11,969 nucleotides of DNA from Gemmatimonadales bacterium (GTDB lineage Bacteria > Gemmatimonadota > Gemmatimonadetes > Gemmatimonadales > GWC2-71-9), in the NCBI GenBank assembly GCA_025929805.1, contig JAICPP010000091.1, forward strand, positions 1-11,969, read 5' to 3'. The translations under genes were made by a program, and so were the position numbers. Position 1 is the stretch's first letter, and the number at the start of each line of letters is the position of its first letter. The notes under the pieces were generated by a model. It searched no databases. It saw only the letters and a program-made list of their open reading frames with translations, and had not been told where the DNA came from. Shown piece by piece: positions 1 to 7,742 of the stretch.

Positions 1-1
1 C

Positions 2-511
2 TATAGCGAGCCCGGGCACGGAACCACGTTCAAGATCTATCTGCCGTTGCGAAGCGGGGAGGTGGGTAAGGAACAGAAAGAAAGCGACCCACAGCTCTCC
101 GGCCAGGGTGAGTGTATCCTGCTGGTAGAGGATGAAGCCCTGGTCCGCCACATGATGAAGCGGTCGCTGGAAGCCGCTGGCTACCGAGTCATCGAAGCAG
201 AACATGCGGCTCAGGCGCTCGAGCATTTCGTGCACGCTGCCGAGCCGATCAGTCTAGTTCTGACGGATGTTGTAATGCCGGGCGGGAGCGGGCTGGAGCT
301 GGCGAATCGGATCGCCGAGCTGAAGCCGGGTACGCCGGTGCTGTTTACGTCCGGCTACACCGAGGGAGACATTCAGCGAAAGGGGCTGCTTACGCCGGAG
401 GCGGCGTTCATTCAGAAGCCGGTCACGCCCGACGCGCTCGTTGGCGCAGTGCACCGGCTACTCGCCTCCGTTACTCCTCCGGGATCGGGGCGCGGCGTTG
501 TTGTTTCGTAG
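2..511 (+). CDS. Hybrid sensor histidine kinase, C-terminal part (ATPase end plus receiver domain)
   Basis: The frame is open from the window edge, so the gene is 5'-truncated and 169 codons remain. The first residues, YSEPGHGTTFKIYLP, match the end of a histidine kinase ATPase domain (the G2 box, GxGT, followed by the final strand). A polar linker of about 25 residues leads to a receiver domain. The receiver has the acidic pair in LLVEDEA, the phospho-acceptor aspartate in LVLTDVVMP (codon 266-268), the conserved threonine/serine in LFTSGYT, and the lysine in FIQKPVT. A kinase fused to a C-terminal receiver is a hybrid kinase, which can autophosphorylate and pass the phosphate to its own receiver. 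The sensor part lies outside the window, so the signal is unknown. A TTG at 47 could be read as a start but lies inside the conserved ATPase sequence. The last 41 bp overlap the convergent arfB gene. Confidence 0.9.
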   Translation, partial: YSEPGHGTTFKIYLPLRSGEVGKEQKESDPQLSGQGECILLVEDEALVRHMMKRSLEAAGYRVIEAEHAAQALEHFVHAAEPISLVLTDVVMPGGSGLELANRIAELKPGTPVLFTSGYTEGDIQRKGLLTPEAAFIQKPVTPDALVGAVHRLLASVTPPGSGRGVVVS

Positions 512-908
512 CGCCTCGCCGGCGTTTGGCTTCCAGCCGCGCCGCCTTTGTCGCCCGGCTCGGCCTGGTAGGCTTCCGTTTCTTCCTCACCAAGAGCGCA
601 GCGGCAAGCACCGATCGCAGTCGCTCCGTGACCTCTTCCCGGTTCCGCAGCTGACTGCGTGACCCGCCGGACACCAGCCGGAGGCGGCCGCTCGAATCGA
701 GCCGCGTCCCCAGCCTTTCCAATAACAACGCGCGCTGCTCGGGTAAAACGCTGGGAGATCCGGCGACATCCCACCACACCTCGACCCGGGTGGAGGACGT
801 ATTGACGTGCTGGCCACCGGGACCGCCGGAGCGCGAGGCGCGGTATTCGAGCTCGGAGAACGGAATCCGGAGTCGAGGACTGACTACCAGATCGTTGCTA
901 CCGGCCAT
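471..908 (-). CDS. arfB: Peptidyl-tRNA hydrolase ArfB (YaeJ/ICT1 type), ribosome rescue factor
   Basis: This 145-aa protein belongs to the ArfB family, which hydrolyses peptidyl-tRNA on ribosomes stalled at the end of non-stop mRNAs. The catalytic GGQ motif is at residues 31-33 (SGGPGGQHVN), preceded by the family's early SRSGGPGG context. The C-terminal tail, from about residue 108 to 139, is rich in Arg and Lys, as expected for the segment that enters the empty mRNA channel. The length fits ArfB (about 140 aa), not RF1 or RF2 (about 350 aa). I chose the ATG at 908 because it leaves 28 bp after the methyltransferase stop. A longer in-frame start at 983 would run into the methyltransferase and adds residues not typical of the family. 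A GGGAGA lies 12 nt upstream of the chosen start. It is probably the last gene of the minus-strand unit. Its stop lies inside the kinase gene on the other strand. Confidence 0.88.
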   Translation of the reverse strand: MAGSNDLVVSPRLRIPFSELEYRASRSGGPGGQHVNTSSTRVEVWWDVAGSPSVLPEQRALLLERLGTRLDSSGRLRLVSGGSRSQLRNREEVTERLRSVLAAALLVRKKRKPTRPSRATKAARLEAKRRRGATKQQRRAPIPEE

Positions 909-936
909 GTCCGAATACCATCTCCCGACCGACTTA

Positions 937-1872
937 CTACGTGCCCGACGTGTCTTTGGGTTGTATTTCAGGGCGCGGCCCACGCTCCGTTCGTACCGCG
1001 CTCCAGTCTCGTACTCCGGGCAGGCCCTTGACCGTTCCTTCCGCGCGACCGTCGCTCACTCGGCCGCTGAAGCGGAGCTCCCGCGGCCTACCGGCCACTG
1101 AGTCGCTCAGCACGAATTTGAGCCGGTCACCGACCACTGACAGCTCCTCGATGCCGATCTTGCGCTCACCCACCGAGGCCGTACCCGAGAGATGCTGGTA
1201 CCGCTGCTCGACCTGGAGATTGTAGCTCGTCTCGGCCTCGTTCTCTGGGGCTTCCTTTCCCTTCAACGTCACCTTCCACGTGCCTGCAACGTCCGCCGGT
1301 ATGACCCAGAAATACGCGTAGTTGAAGAACTGCGAGGCCGGATTCGCCTTGAGCACGCTGTCAGCCTTCCAGTCGCCCATGTCGAATGAGTTGGAGACGA
1401 TACGGGTCCCCGGGCGCAGCTCCCGGAACAGCTTGGGTCGAAGCCGCTCATTGAGGGCAGGGAGGAGATACAGGGTCACTACGGTAGCGTCCTTGAGGTC
1501 CATCTCGAAGAGGTCGCCTTCATGGAACCTGATCCGCTTGCGTACCCCGGCGGTATCGGCGTTCCGCTTACTCTCTGCGATTCTCACCGGATCGATGTCC
1601 ACGCATACACCGCGCGCAGCACCGTACTGCTTGATGGCTGCGATGACGATCCTGCCGTCCCCGCAGCCGAGGTCGTACACCACGTCCTCGCTGCTGACCT
1701 GCGCCACCCGAAGCATGGCGCGAACCATCGCGGCTTCGGTAGGGACGAAATGCACATCCGGTGCCCGCCGGGGCGCGGCGGGAGCGGCAGGGGCCTGCTG
1801 ACTTACGAGAGTAGATGGTACGGCTATAGCGAGCAGGTACCCAAGGTATGCTCGCCTGCCGAAGTCGATCAT
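937..1872 (-). CDS. Exported SAM-dependent methyltransferase with C-terminal beta-rich domain
   Basis: The protein has 311 aa. Residues 1-25 form a signal peptide with an arginine pair (GRRAYLG), a hydrophobic stretch (about 9-23) and an Ala/Pro-rich linker after it. Residues 40-190 form a class I methyltransferase domain. Motif I, VYDLGCGDGR, is at 65-74, an acidic residue at the end of the second strand is in CVDIDP (about 92), and GDLFEMDL and TLYLLPALN follow. The pattern resembles the bacterial relatives of eukaryotic ATPSCKMT/FAM173 lysine methyltransferases, but the substrate here is unknown. Residues from about 195 to 290 look like a beta-rich domain with alternating hydrophobic residues. 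The start ATG (1870-1872) overlaps the permease stop as ATGA, so translation is probably coupled. An enzyme using SAM outside the cytoplasm is odd. The N-terminus could instead be an uncleaved anchor. Methyltransferase fold: confident. Export: likely. Function: unknown. Confidence 0.85.
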   Translation of the reverse strand: MIDFGRRAYLGYLLAIAVPSTLVSQQAPAAPAAPRRAPDVHFVPTEAAMVRAMLRVAQVSSEDVVYDLGCGDGRIVIAAIKQYGAARGVCVDIDPVRIAESKRNADTAGVRKRIRFHEGDLFEMDLKDATVVTLYLLPALNERLRPKLFRELRPGTRIVSNSFDMGDWKADSVLKANPASQFFNYAYFWVIPADVAGTWKVTLKGKEAPENEAETSYNLQVEQRYQHLSGTASVGERKIGIEELSVVGDRLKFVLSDSVAGRPRELRFSGRVSDGRAEGTVKGLPGVRDWSAVRTERGPRPEIQPKDTSGT

Positions 1873-3299
1873 GGGGTACCTCGGGAGACCAGGGGTTGAG
1901 CTGCCGGAGGATTGTTTCGGGACCGGGCCAGCGCGAGTACCGGGATGCCGGCAAGCATGACGCCCAGTCCCAGCAGCGCGCCTCGTCCGGCATAGGCCAC
2001 GCTGGCGTGCAGCATGTAGCCGGCAACGATGCAGAACAGCAGCGGAGTCAGAGGATATAACGGCACCCTAAAGGGCCGGACCGTGTTGGGCTCGCGGCGC
2101 CGAAGCACCATCAGCGCGGCCCCAGTGCTGAGAAGGATGATCCAGAAGACGGGCGCGGTGTAAGCCACCATCGCCTCGAACCCACTTCGGGTGAGCGCGC
2201 CGAAGCCGACCAGCCCCAGCGCAATTACACCCTGAAAGACAAAGGCTGCCTTGGGTGTGGCCTGCCGCTCGTGCCACCCACTCAGGAAACGAAACACCGA
2301 TACATCCCGCCCCAGTGCGTAGTTGCTGCGTGCGCCGGTGATCATGGTGGCGTTGGCCGATGAGAGAGCGGCGACGATCACACCCAGGCTCACGATCACC
2401 GCGCCCCACCCACCGATCGTTTTCCGCATTACGTCGGCCGCCACCGCGGTGGATTGCGCGATACCTCCGAGTCCCAGTGCGAGGAGATAGGCGGCGTTCG
2501 TGAGCAGGTAGAGCAGAGTAATGACCGCGAGTCCCCAGCCCAGCGTTCGAACCACGCCCCTTCGGCCATCGTGGAATTCAGCCGAGAGGTACGCCGCCTC
2601 GCTCCAGCCCCCGAACGTGAGCAGCACGAAGATGAAGGCCAGCGAGAAGCCCGAGGTGGCGGTGTGCGGCGTAGCAGCCTGGGAGGTGGGCGCCGCGCTG
2701 GATGAGAGCACCGAGACGATGCCCGCGGTAATGATGGCCAAGAGCGCGAGGATTTCCAACGTGGTCAGGGCGTACTGCATTCGAGTTCCCTGCCGCAGCC
2801 CCGCCACATTGAGACCGGTGAGCAGTACTACCACCATGGCCGCAATTCCGGCGGAGGCCCATGCTGGTGGATCGGCACCCCACCCGACGCTCCCGGCATA
2901 GTCGCCGACCAGGAATGCGAGAATCGCGATGGAGCCGGTCTGGATGACGGTGAGGCGGGACCAGGCGCACAGAAAGCCGGCGCGCGACCCGAACGCTCGG
3001 CCGAGGAAATGATATTCTCCCCCCGCGCTGGGATAGGCGGCTGCCAGCTCGGCGTAGCAGAGGGCGCCGATCAGCGAGACTACCCCGCCGATCACCCAGA
3101 GCAGGAGAAAGGTGCCCGCGCTGGAGCTGCCGGCGGCGACCAGCTGCGGGGCACGAAAGATCCCGGCTCCCAGTACCAACCCTACGATCAGAACCACACC
3201 GTCGAGCGTGCTCAGGACGGGCCTCGGGGCGCCCGTCGTGCCGGGACGCTCCGACGGAAGCGCGCTACTGCGTTCCACTCTGGCCACCGGTCCTCCCAT
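1869..3299 (-). CDS. APC-superfamily amino acid permease
   Basis: This 476-aa inner-membrane protein belongs to the amino acid-polyamine-organocation superfamily. After a hydrophilic N-terminus of about 28 residues, the first helix carries the diagnostic glycine-rich break GAGIF (44-48), preceded by VGLVL. In this family that break binds the substrate carboxylate. The second helix region has GALCYAELAAAYPSAGGEY, the usual APC signature. About 12 hydrophobic segments follow, and the loop ending PFRVPLYP before the last helices is typical of the LAT/YfnA-like branch. The substrate cannot be read from sequence; a neutral or cationic amino acid is most likely. Its stop overlaps the methyltransferase start by 4 nt, so the two are probably made together. 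It is divergent from larE across a 166-bp spacer. The start at 3299 has no clear Shine-Dalgarno; the nearest GGGAG is about 20 nt upstream. Confidence 0.9.
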   Translation of the reverse strand: MGGPVARVERSSALPSERPGTTGAPRPVLSTLDGVVLIVGLVLGAGIFRAPQLVAAGSSSAGTFLLLWVIGGVVSLIGALCYAELAAAYPSAGGEYHFLGRAFGSRAGFLCAWSRLTVIQTGSIAILAFLVGDYAGSVGWGADPPAWASAGIAAMVVVLLTGLNVAGLRQGTRMQYALTTLEILALLAIITAGIVSVLSSSAAPTSQAATPHTATSGFSLAFIFVLLTFGGWSEAAYLSAEFHDGRRGVVRTLGWGLAVITLLYLLTNAAYLLALGLGGIAQSTAVAADVMRKTIGGWGAVIVSLGVIVAALSSANATMITGARSNYALGRDVSVFRFLSGWHERQATPKAAFVFQGVIALGLVGFGALTRSGFEAMVAYTAPVFWIILLSTGAALMVLRRREPNTVRPFRVPLYPLTPLLFCIVAGYMLHASVAYAGRGALLGLGVMLAGIPVLALARSRNNPPAAQPLVSRGTP

Positions 3300-3431
3300 T
3301 ATACGGTTGCCGTCGTCCGCTCCCGGTAATGCGATGGATCAAGTGCGGTCGCGTACGGTGTTGATCTATGAACTTCGTTGCTGTGACCCGGGGCACAAGG
3401 AGTCGAACCGGTGGACCAGCGGACCGCTCCT

Positions 3432-3445
3432 CGCGACTCACGACT
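3432..3445 (+). repeat. Single copy of the CGYGACT-CRYGACT double heptamer
   Basis: The sequence CGCGACTCACGACT lies 20 bp before the larE start. It fits the same 14-mer pattern (CGYGACT followed by SRYGACT) that occurs three times in the spacer before the sigma factor gene. The rest of the 166-bp divergent spacer between the permease and larE (3300-3465) shows no convincing promoter, riboswitch or terminator. A TATACC at 3445-3450 is the best -10 candidate for larE but has no good -35 partner. Confidence 0.5.
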
Positions 3446-3465
3446 ATACCATTACGTTTCTAATC

Positions 3466-4275
3466 ATGGCTGAGCTTCAACACCTGCGGAACCATCTAGC
3501 CGGACTGGGTCGCGTTGTCCTCGGCTACTCCGGCGGCGTGGATTCGGCGTTGCTGGCTGTCGTTGGCGCGCAGACACTCGGGCCCGAACGGTTCCTCGCG
3601 GTCACCGGCCGGAGCGCCTCGTATCCCAGCGTACAGGCGGAGTCCGCGCTGGACATCGTGGAACACTTTCACATCCCGATCCGCCAAATCGACACCTACG
3701 AGCTGGACGATCCGCAGTATCTGAGTAACTCGATCGATCGCTGCTACTTCTGCAAGGCTGAGCTGTGGAGTCGACTCCATGAGATTGCCCGGGAAATCGG
3801 CTTCGACACCGTAATCGATGGAACCAATGCGGATGACCTTGGCGAGCATCGGCCTGGCCTTCGCGCCTCCCGCGAGCGCGAGGTCCGGTCGCCTCTCGCC
3901 GAGCTCGGCTGGACCAAGAATGACGTACGGGCCGCGGCACGGGCGCTGAGCCTGCCGGTCTGGAATGCCCCGGCAGCTCCCTGCTTGTCGAGCCGGGTCG
4001 CGTATGGTCTTATGATCACCCCCGCGCGGTTGCGGCAGGTGGAAGAGGGAGAGTCCTTCCTGCGTTCCATCGGGGTCCAGGGTGATCTTCGGGTCCGGCA
4101 CCACGGCGGTCGTGCCCGAGTAGAGGTGACGCCCGATCAGATGGAACGGGTTCGATCCAAGTGGGATGTCGTAGAGGTGGCTTTCAGGGGTCTTGGCTTC
4201 GCCGCAGTCGAGCTGGATCCCAACGGCTATCGGCGGGGCGGACTGCTCGCGCTCGCATCGCAACGCCCGGGCTGA
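3466..4275 (+). CDS. larE: LarE-type ATP-dependent sulfur insertase, three-cysteine form
   Basis: This 269-aa protein is a PP-loop ATPase of the LarE family. LarE adenylates the carboxylates of a nicotinic acid-derived precursor and inserts sulfur during synthesis of the nickel-pincer nucleotide cofactor of lactate racemase. The PP-loop is SGGVDS at 22-27, and DGTNADD and RPGLRASRE follow as in the family. The active-site cysteine is Cys173 (APCLSSR). A CxxC pair at Cys93/Cys96 (RCYFCK) completes the three-cysteine set associated with [4Fe-4S] cluster LarEs, as opposed to the single sacrificial cysteine of Lactobacillus plantarum LarE. The frame is open back to 3112, but the upstream part overlaps the permease and is not family-like, so I start at the ATG at 3466, where MAEL leads into the conserved fold. 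No Shine-Dalgarno is visible. Neither larB, larC nor larA is in the window. Its stop overlaps the thpR start (TGATG). Confidence 0.9.
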   Translation: MAELQHLRNHLAGLGRVVLGYSGGVDSALLAVVGAQTLGPERFLAVTGRSASYPSVQAESALDIVEHFHIPIRQIDTYELDDPQYLSNSIDRCYFCKAELWSRLHEIAREIGFDTVIDGTNADDLGEHRPGLRASREREVRSPLAELGWTKNDVRAAARALSLPVWNAPAAPCLSSRVAYGLMITPARLRQVEEGESFLRSIGVQGDLRVRHHGGRARVEVTPDQMERVRSKWDVVEVAFRGLGFAAVELDPNGYRRGGLLALASQRPG

Positions 4276-4829
4276 TGCGGCTGTTTGCCGCCGTGCCCAT
4301 TCCTCACCCAGCGCGTGAGCAGATCCTCGAGCTTCTGGGACAGTTGCGCAAGGGTGACTGGCCAGTGCGCTGGGTACATGACGAGGGGGTGCATATGACC
4401 CTCAAGTTCTTCGGAGAGGTTGCCCCCGAGCGCCTTGACGTCATCATCGAGGCGCTGCGCTATGCTGCCGAAGGTGCCGGTGCATTGGGCCTGAAGCTGG
4501 GGGGATTGGGAGCCTTCCCCAGCCGGAGCCGACCGCGAATTCTCTGGGTGGGCATCGAGGCTCCGCCTTCACTGGAGCTGCTGCAGGATCGAATCGAGCG
4601 TGGCTGTGAAGCCCTCGGATTCCCGCCCGAGGGCGCCCCGTTCCAGCCGCATGTCACTCTGGGCCGAGTTCGTGAAGGGCAGCGTATACCGACCCGGGGA
4701 CTGGACAGTTACAGTGGGCGCTTCGAGCCGGTTCCGTTCGTTGCGCAGGAACTGGTGCTCTATGAAAGTGTGTTGACGACCGGAGGGCCGCGGTACGAGT
4801 CGCGTCTTACACTTGACCTGGGGAACTGA
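4275..4829 (+). CDS. thpR: RNA 2',3'-cyclic phosphodiesterase (ThpR/LigT family)
   Basis: The 184-aa product has the two HxT motifs of the 2H phosphoesterase superfamily: HMTL at residues 40-43 and HVTL at 126-129. The two halves are symmetric, and the length (about 180 aa) is typical of bacterial ThpR. These enzymes open 2',3'-cyclic phosphates on RNA ends to 2'-phosphates, and in vitro can join 2'-5' RNA ends. The start MRLFAAVPIP matches the family's usual first strand. The ATG at 4275 shares its A with the larE stop (TGATG), and the gene's own stop overlaps the next start in the same way, so the gene sits inside a translationally coupled run. The frame is also open upstream to 4161, but that part lies within larE. 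Confidence 0.9.
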   Translation: MRLFAAVPIPHPAREQILELLGQLRKGDWPVRWVHDEGVHMTLKFFGEVAPERLDVIIEALRYAAEGAGALGLKLGGLGAFPSRSRPRILWVGIEAPPSLELLQDRIERGCEALGFPPEGAPFQPHVTLGRVREGQRIPTRGLDSYSGRFEPVPFVAQELVLYESVLTTGGPRYESRLTLDLGN

Positions 4830-5472
4830 TGGGGTGTCTGGCAGCGCCATTCAAGTTTGTCGGGTGTCTCGGGCTCCTTGCCCTGTTGGCCGTCGGGTGG
4901 TTGTACCGCGACCGGCTGACAGCAGAGGCGCGAAATCTTGTGGGTCGGATCGGTGGATCCGATGACGCGACGGCCACCGGCCGGCCCGGCTCCGAGTCGC
5001 TGGCACGCGCGCGAGCCAAGATCGATTCTCTCAATGGATGGAGGGCAGACTCGGTGGTGCTCAACGCCTCTGAGGTAGCATCCATGATCGGCGCGGGGTT
5101 GGACCCGGCGGTCCGGAGCCAGCTCGATTCACTGCGGGTGGAGCTGCTGGACGGGAGCATCGCCGTCAAGGCTCGACTCTCCACCGCCAGGTTGCCGCGT
5201 GAGCTGGTGGGCCCCCTCGCGGTTGCGCTCCGCCCAACCGAGCCGATCGAGGCCGCGGGCCCGCTGGCGGTAGTGGGCCCACGCCAAGCCGAGTGGGCCA
5301 TCCGCTCATTCAGCATCCGCGGTGTGCCGCTACCCGGAGACGCTGTGCCCAAGCTCGTCTCGAAGGCTCTGGGCAAGTCGGACAAACGTACGGTTCCGGT
5401 CCGCATACCGCCGGGGATTCGGGAGATTCGGGTGCGACCCTCCGGAGTCACGCTTCTGGGAACCTCCGGCAC

Positions 5473-5476
<4 letters not shown>
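4829..5476 (+). CDS. Uncharacterised membrane-anchored protein
   Basis: I do not recognise this 215-aa protein. One hydrophobic segment at residues 8-26 (VGCLGLLALLAVGWLY), followed by basic residues, suggests a single N-terminal anchor. A polar, flexible stretch (40-60) and a short helix rich in Ala and Arg (about 57-68) follow. Residues 75-212 have alternating polar and hydrophobic residues (LRVELLDGSIAVKARL, FSIRGVPLPGDAVP, IREIRVRPSGVTLLG). This pattern suggests a beta-rich extracytoplasmic domain, loosely like the LmeA/YpmS-type lipid-binding folds; that resemblance is my inference. A GGGGA precedes the start at 4820-4824. The start overlaps the thpR stop (TGATG), and the stop overlaps the regulator start (ATGA). 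No charged catalytic cluster is visible, so a structural, binding or sensing role is more likely than an enzyme. Confidence 0.75.
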
Positions 5477-6830
<1,354 letters not shown>

Positions 6831-6834
<4 letters not shown>

Positions 6835-7316
6835 CCGAGCAGCCGCGAGACTGGGATAAGGAGCTGGCCGACATCGATAAGGTAATCTCCAAACAGCAGG
6901 GAGGAACGCCGGTTCCGGCAGGAACGCCAAGAGGCGCGCCGGTCACCGCCCCCACTCCCCCTCAGCGCCGCTTCGTGGCGCTGGCCTGGTTCTGGGCTCT
7001 CCTAGCGGTTTTACTTGCAGTGGCCCTCATAGTCTGGCCATTCGACCAGGCTTGTGGGATTCGCCTCATCTTCTTTCTCGGCGCTACCCTGCTCACGCTC
7101 CTAATGGGTGGACTGGGGGCGTACACCAGCTGGGCTCACCGGCGGGGCGTGGCCTTTCTGCTTTCGCTCCTCGTCATGCTGTTGGCGGGGATCCTGGCGG
7201 CCCGCGAGATCCTTCCCCGAGTGGGATACGCCCGACACGCTCTGGACTGGACCTGTCCGCCGCCTACGCCGGCGCCCGCAGCGCCTGCTCCAGTACCGCA
7301 GCCTTCTCCTCAGTAG
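6831..7316 (+). CDS. Uncharacterised three-helix membrane protein with proline-rich ends
   Basis: The function of this 161-aa protein is unknown. It starts with an acidic/basic segment (RDWDKELADIDKVISKQ, residues 6-22) that could form an amphipathic helix, followed by a Gly/Pro/Thr-rich linker (24-45). Three hydrophobic segments follow at about 48-70, 77-99 and 106-128, and the protein ends in a Pro/Ala tail (143-160). A GGGAG at 6821-6825, five bases before the ATG, supports the start, which overlaps the regulator stop (ATGA). With three helices the two ends lie on opposite sides of the membrane. Its place between a response regulator and a metabolic enzyme says little about its role. The composition matches its neighbours, so I see no sign of recent transfer. 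Confidence 0.8.
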
Positions 7317-7322
7317 GACACC

Positions 7323-7733
7323 ATGACAGAGACTTACAAAGTTCGTGAGCCGCGAGCGGCTCCGGCGGTCGAAACCAGCACCTTCAAAAACTTCGTTGGC
7401 GGCGAGTGGGTAGCGCCGTCCACCAACGCCTACTTCGACAATCGCAATCCTGCATCACCCAATGACGTGATCGGCCGGTTTCCGGACTCGGATCAGCGCG
7501 ATGTGGAGGCAGCGGTGCGCTCCGCCAGGCGGGGGTTCGAGATCTGGTCGCGAACCCCGGCCCCGGCTCGTGGGGACGTGTTGCGTCGGGTTGGTGATTT
7601 GCTGGTAGAGCGGAAAGAAGCCATTGCCAATGCGATGACCAGGGAAATGGGCAAGGTCCTCGACGAAACTCGGGGGGACGTGCAGGAGGGGATCGACACC
7701 GCCTATTACGCCGCGACTGAGGGACGCCGGTGA
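7323..7733 (+). CDS. Aldehyde dehydrogenase, N-terminal fragment ahead of the in-frame stop
   Basis: This 136-residue open frame would be made as it stands. It holds the N-terminal part of the dehydrogenase fold: the oligomerisation strand region (NFVGGEWV, NPASPNDVIGRFP), then helices with RRGFEIWSRTPAPARGD and ALTREMGK-like sequence (here NAMTREMGKVLDE), ending YYAATEGRR at the stop. It has neither a complete cofactor site nor the catalytic Cys and Glu, so it cannot be an active enzyme alone. Start ATG 7323 is supported by AGGA four bases upstream. Confidence 0.7.
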   Translation: MTETYKVREPRAAPAVETSTFKNFVGGEWVAPSTNAYFDNRNPASPNDVIGRFPDSDQRDVEAAVRSARRGFEIWSRTPAPARGDVLRRVGDLLVERKEAIANAMTREMGKVLDETRGDVQEGIDTAYYAATEGRR

Positions 7734-7742
7734 TTCGGGCAG

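Noticed and set aside
3399..3409. GGTTCGACTCC on the minus strand, like a tRNA T-loop
   Set aside because: The flanking bases do not form a five-pair T-stem, and no anticodon arm or acceptor stem can be drawn around it.
3112..3465. N-terminal extension of larE or a separate gene upstream of it
   Set aside because: The extension overlaps the permease gene antisense and continues through the spacer with no LarE-like or other conserved sequence.
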